Shown: positions 41,181-50,367 of the stretch, piece by piece
Position numbering within the stretch: position 1 is the stretch's first letter
Layout of the letters: each line of letters opens with the position of its first letter
DNA from: Gordonibacter sp. Marseille-P4307
GTDB lineage: Bacteria > Actinomycetota > Coriobacteriia > Coriobacteriales > Eggerthellaceae
Assembly: GCF_900604965.1 (NCBI RefSeq)
Contig: NZ_UWPD01000001.1
Span: forward strand, 822,642-886,641
Direction: 5' to 3'
Length of the DNA: 64,000 bases
The notes under the pieces: model-generated
Databases searched by the model: none
What the model saw: the letters and a program-made list of their open reading frames with translations, nothing else
Told to the model about the DNA's origin: nothing
Program-made: the position numbers and the translations under genes

Positions 41181-42134
41181 CTAGTTCAGCGAGAGCTCGG
41201 CAATGACGGCCTTCAGGGCGTCGGCCGATTCGCGCAGGCGCCGGTGCTCGTCTTCCGATATGGGGGCGGGCAGATGGGAATCGATGCCATTTGCGCCGAT
41301 CACGCTTACGATACTGAGGGCTACATCGCTTAAGCCGTATTCTCCTTCCAGCACGGTCGAGACGGTCATGACCGACTTTTCGTCCCGCACGATAGCTTCG
41401 CACAGCCGTTTCACCGAGGCGGCGATTCCGTAGTAGGTGGCGCCTTTCTTCGAGATGATCCGACCGGCGCTGGTGCGCACTTCGTGCTCGACGCGCTCCA
41501 TCAGCTGCCGGGGGTCGCTTATCCCTGCGTTTTCGAGGCATTCGGAAAGCGGGATGCCCGAGACGTTGGCCATGCTCCAAACGGGGAATTCGCTGTCGCC
41601 GTGCTCGCCGATGATGCGGGCGTGTACGTTGCGGGCATCCAGATGCAGGTGGGCGGCCAGGATGCTTTTGAAGCGAGCGCTGTCCAGCATGGTTCCGGTA
41701 CCCAGCACGCGGCCATGCGGAAGCCCGGTGATCTTGGCGGCGACGTAGGTCAGCACGTCAACGGGATTCGACACCATGATGAGGATGCCCTCGAAGGACG
41801 GCCATGAGAATTCCGTCAGGATGGATTCGAGGATCGCGACGTTTCTCTGAACCAGATCGAGGCGCGACTCTCCGGGTTTTTGGGCGGTCCCCGCCGTGAT
41901 GATGGCGATGTCGGCATCGGCCAGATCGTCGTAGTCGCCCGCGTAGACCTCCACCGGTCCGTAAAACGGCGTTCCGTGTCCGATGTCGAGCGCTTCTCCC
42001 TCGGCGCGCTCCCGGTTGACGTCGACCAACGCGATTTCGGAGAAAAGTCCGCTTTCCATCAGGCTAAATGCCGATGTGGCGCCAACCAGGCCGCAGCCTA
42101 TGATCATGGCTTTCCGGGTGTTCGACTGGGCCAT
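41181..42134 (-). CDS. ldh: L-lactate dehydrogenase
   Basis: A 317-residue NAD-dependent dehydrogenase. The Rossmann loop is IIGCGLVGATSAF and VDVN has the NAD-binding Asp. AQKPGESRLDL places Gln at the substrate-specificity position (Gln in LDH, Arg in malate dehydrogenase). The catalytic IIGEHGDSEFPVWS holds the active His, and LGTGTMLDSARF follows the family. Start is ATG 42134 with AGGAGG eight bases upstream; longer frames extend into non-coding sequence. It regenerates NAD+ by reducing pyruvate. A -10-like TAGAAT lies on the minus strand at 42223-42228. Confidence 0.94.
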   Translation of the reverse strand: MAQSNTRKAMIIGCGLVGATSAFSLMESGLFSEIALVDVNRERAEGEALDIGHGTPFYGPVEVYAGDYDDLADADIAIITAGTAQKPGESRLDLVQRNVAILESILTEFSWPSFEGILIMVSNPVDVLTYVAAKITGLPHGRVLGTGTMLDSARFKSILAAHLHLDARNVHARIIGEHGDSEFPVWSMANVSGIPLSECLENAGISDPRQLMERVEHEVRTSAGRIISKKGATYYGIAASVKRLCEAIVRDEKSVMTVSTVLEGEYGLSDVALSIVSVIGANGIDSHLPAPISEDEHRRLRESADALKAVIAELSLN

Positions 42135-42716
42135 GGAGCCTCCTATCGACGTCTGCGCGGGTCGTCGCCCCGACGGGGTGCGCAGGACTTTCGGCTTTTG
42201 TCCGCGCGCTGCGCTGAGCAGCATTCTAGGCCTTGTTTTCGCCGATTGCGTTTCGGGTGCCGTTTTTCGCGAGAAAACGCCGATAAGAATCGCAGCTGCG
42301 ACGTGCCGGTCGGTGCTCCCGGTCGGTGTGTCGTAGCATGCTCGGCTTTCGGGTTCGCTTTGTGCGGCTTGCCTTCGCCGCGCGTTCGAGTTATAGTGCA
42401 ACGGTTCGCGTCTTTGGCGCGTATCCGTTTCGAGCCGACAAGGCGGCTCGCGTGCCGGAACCGCAGCGTTTGGTGCTGCTGGCTTTCGGGTCATGCAGAA
42501 TACCTGGCGGTCCCCTCCCGGTTCCAAGGGTGTGCGGACTGCGCGATCTTGAGAGTCGCGCGCCTGACATGCAGGCATTACGAGCCATCGGCCCAGAAGG
42601 GCGGGGGATGGTCGGAATTTTTTTGTGCTCAAAAAATCCCAAGCATTTTAGATCGAACATCTGCTAGCATCTAGAGTTGCTGCTTACTGTCGATTTGCTT
42701 ATGCAAAGGAGCACTT
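42135..42716. other. Gene-free divergent region between ldh and infA
   Basis: 582 bases. Minus-strand TAGAAT (42223-42228) may serve ldh. On the plus strand TTGCCT (42369-42374), 17 bases, TATAGT (42392-42397) form a reasonable promoter, giving a leader of about 310 bases before infA. The 42600-42670 part is AT-richer and contains T- and A-runs. Open frames here have no ribosome site or recognisable similarity. AAAGGAG (42705-42711) belongs to infA. Confidence 0.45.
42369..42397 (+). promoter_or_regulatory. Candidate promoter for the infA-rplQ operon
   Basis: TTGCCT, 17-base spacer, TATAGT. Transcription would begin near 42404, more than 300 bases ahead of infA, so a long leader or a separate small RNA is implied. 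Confidence 0.5.
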
Positions 42717-42935
42717 TTGACCAAACAAGATGTCATCGAGCTCGAGGGAACCGTGCAAGAAGCGTTGCCCAACGCAATGTTTCGCGTCGAACTCGAGAAC
42801 GGCCACACCATTCTGGCCCATATCTCCGGAAAGATGCGCATGCACTACATCAAGATCCTTCCCGGGGACAAGGTGACGGTGGAGCTTTCCGTGTACGACC
42901 TCAACCGAGGCCGCATCACGTATCGCTTCAAGTAG
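42717..42935 (+). CDS. infA: Translation initiation factor IF-1
   Basis: A 72-residue S1-like OB-fold protein: [20 protein letters not shown], then [20 protein letters not shown], and the end [13 protein letters not shown], matching IF-1 along its whole length. The start codon is TTG (42717), the only option that keeps the full conserved N terminus, with AAAGGAG five bases upstream. The rare start may limit expression. It opens the infA-rpmJ-rpsM-rpsK-rpsD-rpoA-rplQ run; secY, adk and map, often upstream, are not here. Confidence 0.96.
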   Translation: MTKQDVIELEGTVQEALPNAMFRVELENGHTILAHISGKMRMHYIKILPGDKVTVELSVYDLNRGRITYRFK

Positions 42936-42965
42936 CGACCGCTTTTTCTGAACGGTCGCGTTTCC
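42935..42965 (+). terminator. Terminator or attenuator between infA and rpmJ
   Basis: GCGACCG (42935-42941) pairs with CGGTCGC (42953-42959) around an 11-base T-rich loop, followed by GTTTCC. It begins at the last base of the infA stop. Weak tail, so probably partial termination. Confidence 0.45.
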
Positions 42966-43125
42966 GACTTTTCAGATAAAGCGACAGGTGCGTTTCGCGT
43001 TTGCGGGCGCGCCGTCGCTGGTTTGGCTCTGGTATCCCTTCAAAGCAGGTGGCAGGGCGGACAATAACGGCAGCGGCTGGCCGTTTGAGATAGACGAATT
43101 GGTAGAGCGCCGAAAGGAAGAAAAC

Positions 43126-43239
43126 ATGAAGGTACGCCCTTCGGTCAAGAAGATGTGCGATAAGTGCAAAATCGTGCGTCGTCACGGCAAGATCTTTGTG
43201 ATCTGCGAAAACCCGCGTCATAAACAGCGTCAAGGCTAG
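43126..43239 (+). CDS. rpmJ: 50S ribosomal protein L36
   Basis: A 37-residue zinc-binding ribosomal protein with Cys11, Cys14, Cys27 and His32 (CDKC and CENPRH), so the zinc-containing (C+) form. Start ATG 43126 follows GAAAGGAAG; the frame is open upstream but the family begins MKVRPSVKK. It lies between infA and rpsM, the standard order. Confidence 0.97.
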   Translation: MKVRPSVKKMCDKCKIVRRHGKIFVICENPRHKQRQG

Positions 43240-43256
43240 GAAGAGGAGATAAGCAT

Positions 43257-43625
43257 ATGGCTCGTCTTGTTGGTGTCGACCTCCCGCGCGACAAGCGCGT
43301 CGAGATCGGTCTGACCTACATCTACGGCATCGGTCTGACGACTTCCAAGAAGATTCTTGCGGAAACCGGTGTCAACCCTGACATCCGCTGCAATGACCTG
43401 ACGGAAGACGATCTGTCCAAGCTCCGCGATTACATCCAGGGCAACCTCACGGTCGAGGGCGACCTGCACCGCGAAGTTTCCCAGAACATCAAGCGCCTCA
43501 TGGAGATCGGTTGCTACCGAGGCCTGCGCCACCGTCGTGGCCTGCCCGTTCGCGGTCAGCGCACCCACACGAACGCTCGTACGCGCAAGGGTCCTCGCAA
43601 GCAAATCGGCGGCAAGAAGAAGTAG
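43257..43625 (+). CDS. rpsM: 30S ribosomal protein S13
   Basis: A 122-residue protein with the S13 opening [20 protein letters not shown], the helix-two-turn-helix region, and the ending [20 protein letters not shown] followed by KGPRK, typical of S13. It sits in the head of the 30S subunit and contacts the P-site tRNA and the 50S subunit. GAGGAG precedes the start. Confidence 0.98.
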   Translation: MARLVGVDLPRDKRVEIGLTYIYGIGLTTSKKILAETGVNPDIRCNDLTEDDLSKLRDYIQGNLTVEGDLHREVSQNIKRLMEIGCYRGLRHRRGLPVRGQRTHTNARTRKGPRKQIGGKKK

Positions 43626-43635
43626 GGGTAGCTAA

Positions 43636-44034
<399 letters not shown>

Positions 44035-44051
44035 TTGAAAGGATTTAGATC

Positions 44052-44645
44052 ATGGCAATTGACAGGACTCCGGTTCTGAAGCGCTGCAGGCAGCTGGGCA
44101 TCGAGCCCTCCGTCCTCGGCTATACCACCAAAGAATCCAAGCGCGAGCCCAAGCGCCGCCGCAAGGAAAGCGAGTACGGCCAGCAGCTTCGCGAGAAGCA
44201 GAAGGCCAAGTTCATCTACGGCGTTCTCGAGAAGCAGTTCCGCAGCTACTTCAAGCGCGCCAAGGCTATGGAGGGCGTTACGGGCGAGAACCTTCTCACC
44301 ATTCTCGAGTCCCGCCTGGACAACGTCGTGTTCCGCCTCGGCTTCGCCCGCACCCGCAAAGAGGCTCGTCAGGCAGTCACCCACGCTCACTTCACCGTGA
44401 ACGGCCGCAGCGTCGACATCCCGTCGTACCGCGTCCGCCCCGGCGACGTGATTGCCGTCGCTCCCAAGGCCAAGGAGCTTTTGGTTATCAAAAGCGCGCT
44501 GGTCAGCAACGAGCGCGTCGCCGTTCCCGCATGGCTCGAGGTCGATATCGAGAAGCTTCAGGGCAGCGTTTCTGCGCTTCCCACGCGTGATCAGATTGAT
44601 CTGGACATCAACGAACAGCTCATCGTCGAACTGTACTCGAAGTAA
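44052..44645 (+). CDS. rpsD: 30S ribosomal protein S4
   Basis: A 197-residue primary rRNA-binding protein. The S4 RNA-binding domain has LESRLDNVVFRLGFARTRKE and ARQAVTHAHFTVNGR. The N terminus lacks the four-cysteine zinc site of some S4 proteins (zinc-free form). S4 often represses its own operon in other bacteria; no such leader structure was examined here in detail. It is followed by rpoA after 30 bases. Confidence 0.98.
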   Translation: MAIDRTPVLKRCRQLGIEPSVLGYTTKESKREPKRRRKESEYGQQLREKQKAKFIYGVLEKQFRSYFKRAKAMEGVTGENLLTILESRLDNVVFRLGFARTRKEARQAVTHAHFTVNGRSVDIPSYRVRPGDVIAVAPKAKELLVIKSALVSNERVAVPAWLEVDIEKLQGSVSALPTRDQIDLDINEQLIVELYSK

Positions 44646-44675
44646 TCACGCCCAAAGTAAGGAGGCTTACCAAGC

Positions 44676-45626
44676 ATGACAGAGTTCATGAGGCCTACAG
44701 TTACAACGGAAGAAGTGAGCGACACCCTTGCTCGTTTCATTGTCGAACCGCTTGAGCGCGGTTACGGCAACACTCTGGGCAACTCGCTGCGCCGCGTTCT
44801 GCTTTCGTCTCTCGACGGTGCGCGTGCGACGGCGATCCAGATCGAGGGCGTGCAGCATGAGTTCACTACTGCCGAAGGCGTCATCGAAGACATCACCGAT
44901 ATCGTTTTGAACGTGAAGGGCCTGGTCTTTCAGGCTCTCAACTCCGACATCGAGCAGGCCATCGCGCATGTGTCCGTCGAGGGCCCCTGCGTGGTGACCG
45001 GAGCCGATCTGGAAGTTCCCACCGAGTTCACGCTTATCAACCCCGAGCACGTCATCGCGACGGTTGCCGACGGCGGTCAGCTCGAGATGAGCATCCGCAT
45101 CGGCGTGGGCCGCGGCTACGTGTCGGCCGAGCGCAACAAGCGCACCGAGGATCCCATCGGCATCATCCATGTCGACTCGCTGTTCTCGCCGGTGCGCCGT
45201 TGCACCATGAACGTGGTCAACACCCGCGTCGGCCAGCGCACCGACTACGACAAGCTGGTTCTCGAGGTCGAGACCGACGGCTCTTCCACCCCCGTCGAGG
45301 CAGTGCTGCGTGCGGTGAACATCATCAACCAGTACATGGGCGCCTTCATGGTTCTTTCCGGCGATGAGGAGGAAGAGGAGATGGAGGTCCCCTCGATCTT
45401 CACTCCCGAGGGCCAGGAGACCAATATCGAACTCGACAAGCAGATCGAGGATCTGGACCTTTCCGTCCGCTCCTACAACTGCCTGAAGCGCGCCGGCATC
45501 CACTCTGTGCGTCAGCTGGTCGAGTTCTCCGAGAACGACCTGCTGAACATCAGGAACTTCGGCGCTAAGTCCATTGAGGAAGTGAAGGACAAGCTCATCT
45601 CCATGGGCTTGAACTTGAAGCTATAG
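44676..45626 (+). CDS. rpoA: DNA-directed RNA polymerase subunit alpha
   Basis: A 316-residue protein. The N-terminal assembly domain has FIVEPLERGYGNTLGNSLRR and LLSSLDGARATAI. The C-terminal DNA- and activator-binding domain has LDLSVRSYNCLKRAGIHSV and LLNIRNFGAKSIEEVKDKL. Length is normal. AAGGAGG lies 11 bases ahead of the ATG. Confidence 0.98.
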   Translation: MTEFMRPTVTTEEVSDTLARFIVEPLERGYGNTLGNSLRRVLLSSLDGARATAIQIEGVQHEFTTAEGVIEDITDIVLNVKGLVFQALNSDIEQAIAHVSVEGPCVVTGADLEVPTEFTLINPEHVIATVADGGQLEMSIRIGVGRGYVSAERNKRTEDPIGIIHVDSLFSPVRRCTMNVVNTRVGQRTDYDKLVLEVETDGSSTPVEAVLRAVNIINQYMGAFMVLSGDEEEEEMEVPSIFTPEGQETNIELDKQIEDLDLSVRSYNCLKRAGIHSVRQLVEFSENDLLNIRNFGAKSIEEVKDKLISMGLNLKL

Positions 45627-45639
45627 GAGACACGAGACC

Positions 45640-46182
45640 ATGAGACACAACTACAAGGGCCGCAAGCTCGGTACCGACACGAGCCATACGCGTGCGATGA
45701 AGCGCAGCCTCGTCGGCGCTCTTCTGGCAAACGACCGCATCAAGACCATCGAGTCGCGCGCCAAGGAGATCCGTCCCGACGTCGATCGCATCATCACCTG
45801 GGCAAAGAAGGGCGACCTTCATTCTCGCCGCCTCGCCATCGCCAAACTCGGCGGTGACAAGGAGCTGGTGCGCGAGATCTTCGAGAAGGTCGAGCAGGGT
45901 CTGTTCGCCGATCGTAACGGCGGCTATACCCGCATCATGAAGCTGGGCTACCGCAAGGGCGATAACGCTCCCATGGTGGTCATGGAGCTGTGCACCGAGC
46001 CGGTGAAGAAGAAGGCCGCGAAGGCCGCTCCGAAGAAGGTTGCCCCCAAGAAGGTCGAGGCAGCCGAGGAGAAGCCCGCCGAGACCGAGGTCGTCGAGGC
46101 TGCAGCCGAGGCTCCGGTTGAAGTGGAGGCCGAGGAGGCCAAGCCCGAAGAGGCTCCGGCCGAGGAGACGAAGGCCGAATAG
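45640..46182 (+). CDS. rplQ: 50S ribosomal protein L17 with acidic/Lys-Ala C-terminal extension
   Basis: A 180-residue protein. The first 118 residues are standard L17 (MRHNYKGRKLGTDTSHTRAM, ANDRIKTIESRAKEIRP, GYTRIMKLGYRKGDNAPMVV). The last 60 residues are an added low-complexity tail, first Lys/Ala-rich and then Glu/Ala-rich. Such tails are common on actinobacterial ribosomal proteins. A strong terminator follows 31 bases after the stop. Confidence 0.97.
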   Translation: MRHNYKGRKLGTDTSHTRAMKRSLVGALLANDRIKTIESRAKEIRPDVDRIITWAKKGDLHSRRLAIAKLGGDKELVREIFEKVEQGLFADRNGGYTRIMKLGYRKGDNAPMVVMELCTEPVKKKAAKAAPKKVAPKKVEAAEEKPAETEVVEAAAEAPVEVEAEEAKPEEAPAEETKAE

Positions 46183-46212
46183 CCTTTCGTTTCCCGCGTG
46201 CGTGAAAGCGAG

Positions 46213-46241
46213 AATGGACCCGGCCTGCCGGGTCCATTTTT
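46213..46241 (+). terminator. Rho-independent terminator after rplQ
   Basis: AATGGACCCGG (46213-46223) pairs with CCGGGTCCATT (46228-46238) around CCTG, followed by TTT to 46241. It ends the ribosomal operon. Confidence 0.92.
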
Positions 46242-46265
46242 ATGCCCCTATGCCATACTGGGACG

Positions 46266-47012
46266 ATGCTCTTTCGGTTCAAGACATATTATCCGGCGGA
46301 ATCTCCCGTTCACCGTTGCGATGCCCGCGTCAAGATAGCGCTGCTTGCGGTACTGTCGCTGTGCTCGTTTCTCGTCGAGTCGCTTTCGGGGATGACTGTG
46401 CTTGCGATTGCGGTGGCGGCCTGCGCTTTCCTATCTCGTATCCCGTTCAGGGCGCTTGGCGCGCCGCTTGCTCCTACGGGGGTTCTGGGGGCGTTCGCGC
46501 TGTGGTTCTCGGCCGCGAACGGGGCGGGATTCGAGGCGGGAGTCGTCATCGCGTTGCGCATGCTGGTGCTTGTGGAGGCCAGCATGGTGGTGGCCTTAAG
46601 CACTGCGTCACACCAAACCATGGGTGCGATGGCGCAGATGATGGCTCCGTTGCGCAAGGTAGGGGTTCCCGTGGACGACATCGTCGTTACGCTGTCTTTG
46701 GCTCTTGCGTTCATTCCCGCCATCGCCGTTGAAATATCCCGTGTTCGCTGCGCGCACGTGTCGCGCGGCGCCGAGCAGGCAAGGGGTCTGAGGGCGGGGC
46801 TATCGAGATGGGGTAGCACGTTTTCGTCCGTATTCGTTGGGTTGTTCGGTCGAGCGGACTCCCTCGCCCGCGCGATGGACGCTCGGGCTTACGGAGCCGC
46901 AGACGAAAGGTCGGCGCTCAACGTGGTGAAGGCGCGTCCCTGTGATGCGGCTGCGCTCTGTCTCGGCCTAGCGGCGATGGCTGCCGTGGTTCTCGTCTTC
47001 TCTGGGCGCTGA
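46266..47012 (+). CDS. Energy-coupling factor transporter transmembrane protein EcfT
   Basis: A 248-residue membrane protein of the CbiQ/EcfT family with about five helices. The start motif LFRFKTYYPAESPVHRCDAR (the HxLDPR-like region) is seen. The two coupling motifs (Ala-Arg-x) appear as GAEQARG and AMDARAYG. EcfT joins two ATPases to vitamin-binding S components. In many Firmicutes ecfA1-ecfA2-ecfT follow rplQ; here only ecfT remains. No ATPase gene is adjacent. ATG 46266 is chosen; an ATG at 46242 overlaps the terminator tail. No good ribosome site is visible. Confidence 0.82.
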   Translation: MLFRFKTYYPAESPVHRCDARVKIALLAVLSLCSFLVESLSGMTVLAIAVAACAFLSRIPFRALGAPLAPTGVLGAFALWFSAANGAGFEAGVVIALRMLVLVEASMVVALSTASHQTMGAMAQMMAPLRKVGVPVDDIVVTLSLALAFIPAIAVEISRVRCAHVSRGAEQARGLRAGLSRWGSTFSSVFVGLFGRADSLARAMDARAYGAADERSALNVVKARPCDAAALCLGLAAMAAVVLVFSGR

Positions 47013-47071
47013 GGAAAGGGCCGCGCGCCTTGCCGCATTCCGCTTATGGGCGCCATCGAGCAAGCGGATCG

Positions 47072-47100
47072 TTCTGGATCGAGGGTCCGGATGCTATCAT
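47072..47100 (+). promoter_or_regulatory. Candidate eno promoter
   Basis: TTCTGG (47072-47077), 17 bases, TATCAT (47095-47100). The -35 is weak. Transcription start near 47107 would give a 35-base leader with GAGGAGG (about 47130-47136) before ATG 47142. Confidence 0.4.
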
Positions 47101-47141
47101 CTAGCTGTCATTCAATACTGCATTATGTCGAGGAGGCATAG

Positions 47142-48437
<1,296 letters not shown>

Positions 48438-48510
48438 CCCGACTGCTGGGCAGGGCGTTCGTTCGTTGTGATATTCTCAACAGACGGCACGTATTCCGAT
48501 GCGGTTCTTT

Positions 48511-48540
48511 GCACCCTGCGCGTTCGTGCGGGGTGCTTTT
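48511..48540 (+). terminator. Rho-independent terminator after eno
   Basis: GCACCC (48511-48516) pairs with GGGTGC (48531-48536), with further inner pairs through a wobble to give about 11 pairs, followed by TTTT. It lies 74 bases past the stop. Confidence 0.8.
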
Positions 48541-48595
48541 CGTATTACCCGTCTGCGCCTCGTGCGCGTCTGTTTGCTTTGAAAGGCTTTGAACT

Positions 48596-49867
48596 GTGAA
48601 CGATTCGGCAATTCCCGAGATGATCTCGCTTGAAGAGGCGCGCGAACTGGTGCTTTCGAGGGTCTTCGCACTTCCGGTGGAGCTTGTCTCTTTGCGCGAG
48701 GCGGTGGGTCGCCCGGCTGCGGCCGACCTTGCCAGCGACATCGACATCGCCCCGTTTCCCCACAGCGCCATGGACGGCTTCGCTTTGCGGGCCGCCCAGA
48801 TCGCGAGCGCCTCTGTGGAATCCCCGGTGGAGCTTGACGTCATAGCCGAGGTGGCTGCGGGCGACGTGTTCGAGGGTTCGATTGCGGAAGGGCAGTGCGT
48901 GCGCATCATGACGGGCGCTCCGCTTCCCCCCGACGCCGACTCCGTGGTGAAATACGAGGTCGTGGGCGTGGTACGGGGCGACGGGAAAACGGGCAGCCGC
49001 GTTTCGTTCTCGAACACCACCAAACAGCGCTCGAACGTGCGCGAGGCGGGCGAGGAAGCGAAGGCGGGCGAGATCGTGGTGCGCTCCGGCGAGGTGATCG
49101 GGAACGCCGGCGTGGGCTTTCTGGCAGGATGCGGCGTGACGTCGGTGCCGGTTCACCGCAGGCCGCGCGTTGCCATCATTTCGATCGGATCCGAACTGGT
49201 GGATGCCGACGAGGTTCCTTCGTACGGAAAGATCCGCAATTCCAATGCTTACGCCCTTGCCGCCTGCGCCGCTGCGGCGGGCGCGGTGCCCGTTCGGCTT
49301 CCCATCGTGCGGGATTCGCTTGAGGCGCTGCAAACTCAGGTCGAGCGTTGTGCCGCCGAGTACGACTTCGTGGTGACGAGCGACGGGGCGTCCAACGGCG
49401 ACTTCGATTTCATAAAGCCCGCCATCCAGGGCGCCGGCGAACTGCTGATGTCCACGGTGAACATGCGGCCGGGCAAGGCCCAGGCGTTCGGCGTGGTAAA
49501 CGCTACTCCGGTGTTCGGGCTGCCGGGAAATCCCGCAGCCGCTTACTTGGGTTTCGAGCTGCTGGTCAGGCCCGCATTGAGGAAGATGCAGGGATTTTCC
49601 AACTTCGAGCGTCCCCGCGTGAAGGCCCGGCTGTCCGAAGACTTCAAGAAGAAGGACCCGCGGCGCATTTTTTTACGCTCGACTCTCACCAAAGGCGAGG
49701 ACGGGCTGTACGTGGTCGCGCCTGCAAAGAACCAGAGTTCGGGGTTGTTCGGCGTCATTCAGCGCAGCAACTGCTTCGCCGTCATGTCCGAAGGCGCGGG
49801 AGTGCGCGAAGCGGGTTCTGTAGTCGAGTGCATTCTGCTCGATGTGAGCGAAGACGTGGTCATTTAG
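48596..49867 (+). CDS. moeA: Molybdopterin molybdenumtransferase MoeA-like
   Basis: A 423-residue MoeA-type protein that inserts molybdate into adenylylated molybdopterin. MDGFALRAAQ, IMTGAPLPPDADSVVKYE, SIGSELV and VFGLPGNPAAAY are family motifs. The normal GGxSxGDxD active-site loop is SDGASNGDFD, so one glycine is replaced by Asp. Start is GTG 48596 with GAAAGG nine bases before it. It is followed by mogA/moaB after 16 bases, so the pair supports molybdoenzymes, common in anaerobic respiration. Confidence 0.92.
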   Translation: MNDSAIPEMISLEEARELVLSRVFALPVELVSLREAVGRPAAADLASDIDIAPFPHSAMDGFALRAAQIASASVESPVELDVIAEVAAGDVFEGSIAEGQCVRIMTGAPLPPDADSVVKYEVVGVVRGDGKTGSRVSFSNTTKQRSNVREAGEEAKAGEIVVRSGEVIGNAGVGFLAGCGVTSVPVHRRPRVAIISIGSELVDADEVPSYGKIRNSNAYALAACAAAAGAVPVRLPIVRDSLEALQTQVERCAAEYDFVVTSDGASNGDFDFIKPAIQGAGELLMSTVNMRPGKAQAFGVVNATPVFGLPGNPAAAYLGFELLVRPALRKMQGFSNFERPRVKARLSEDFKKKDPRRIFLRSTLTKGEDGLYVVAPAKNQSSGLFGVIQRSNCFAVMSEGAGVREAGSVVECILLDVSEDVVI

Positions 49868-49883
49868 GGAAGGGAGTTTTGCC

Positions 49884-50366
49884 GTGTCCGCAAAGAAGCC
49901 GACGTTTTGCATCGTCACCTGCTCTGACACGCGTGGAATGAAGCAGGATACGGCGGGCGCCGCCCTCGAGAAGCTCATCGCCGAACAGGGTTGGGAATGT
50001 ATCGATCATGTGGTGGTAAGAGACGACCGCCCCCTCATCTCGGCCGCCATTGTGCGGGGAACCGACGAGCTGAAGGTCGATATCGTGCTTACCTGCGGAG
50101 GGAGCGGACTTTCGCCGCGCGACGTTACGCCCGAAGCGACTATGGACGTTTGCGAGCGCAATGTGCCCGGCATCGCCGAAGCCATGCGGGCTTACAGCCT
50201 GGCCATCACGCCGTTCGCGATGCTTTCCCGGGCGCTTTGCATGCAGCGCGGTCGTTCGTTGGTGCTGAATCTTCCCGGCAGCGAGAAGGCGGCGCGCGAG
50301 AACTGGGCCGGTGTAGTGGGGGCGCTTCAGCATGCCGTGTCCATGATGGCCGGAGGTGGTCACTGA
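49884..50366 (+). CDS. Molybdopterin adenylyltransferase-type protein (MogA/MoaB)
   Basis: A 160-residue MoaB/Mog-fold protein that adenylylates molybdopterin before metal insertion. The key motif is TCGGSGLSPRDVTPEAT (usually TGGTGLxxRDxTxEA) with the catalytic Asp-Glu arrangement, then LNLPGS. Start is GTG 49884; AGGGAAGGGAG lies upstream. The stop (TGA) precedes the ATG of alr by one base. Confidence 0.92.
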   Translation: MSAKKPTFCIVTCSDTRGMKQDTAGAALEKLIAEQGWECIDHVVVRDDRPLISAAIVRGTDELKVDIVLTCGGSGLSPRDVTPEATMDVCERNVPGIAEAMRAYSLAITPFAMLSRALCMQRGRSLVLNLPGSEKAARENWAGVVGALQHAVSMMAGGGH

Positions 50367-50367
50367 T

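Noticed and set aside
39110-41206. A 698-residue plus-strand open frame opposite the Y-family polymerase
   Set aside because: It crosses three real minus-strand genes, and has no family motif or ribosome site.
42326-42667. A 113-residue plus-strand frame ahead of infA
   Set aside because: No ribosome site, no similarity, and it runs through the predicted promoter region.
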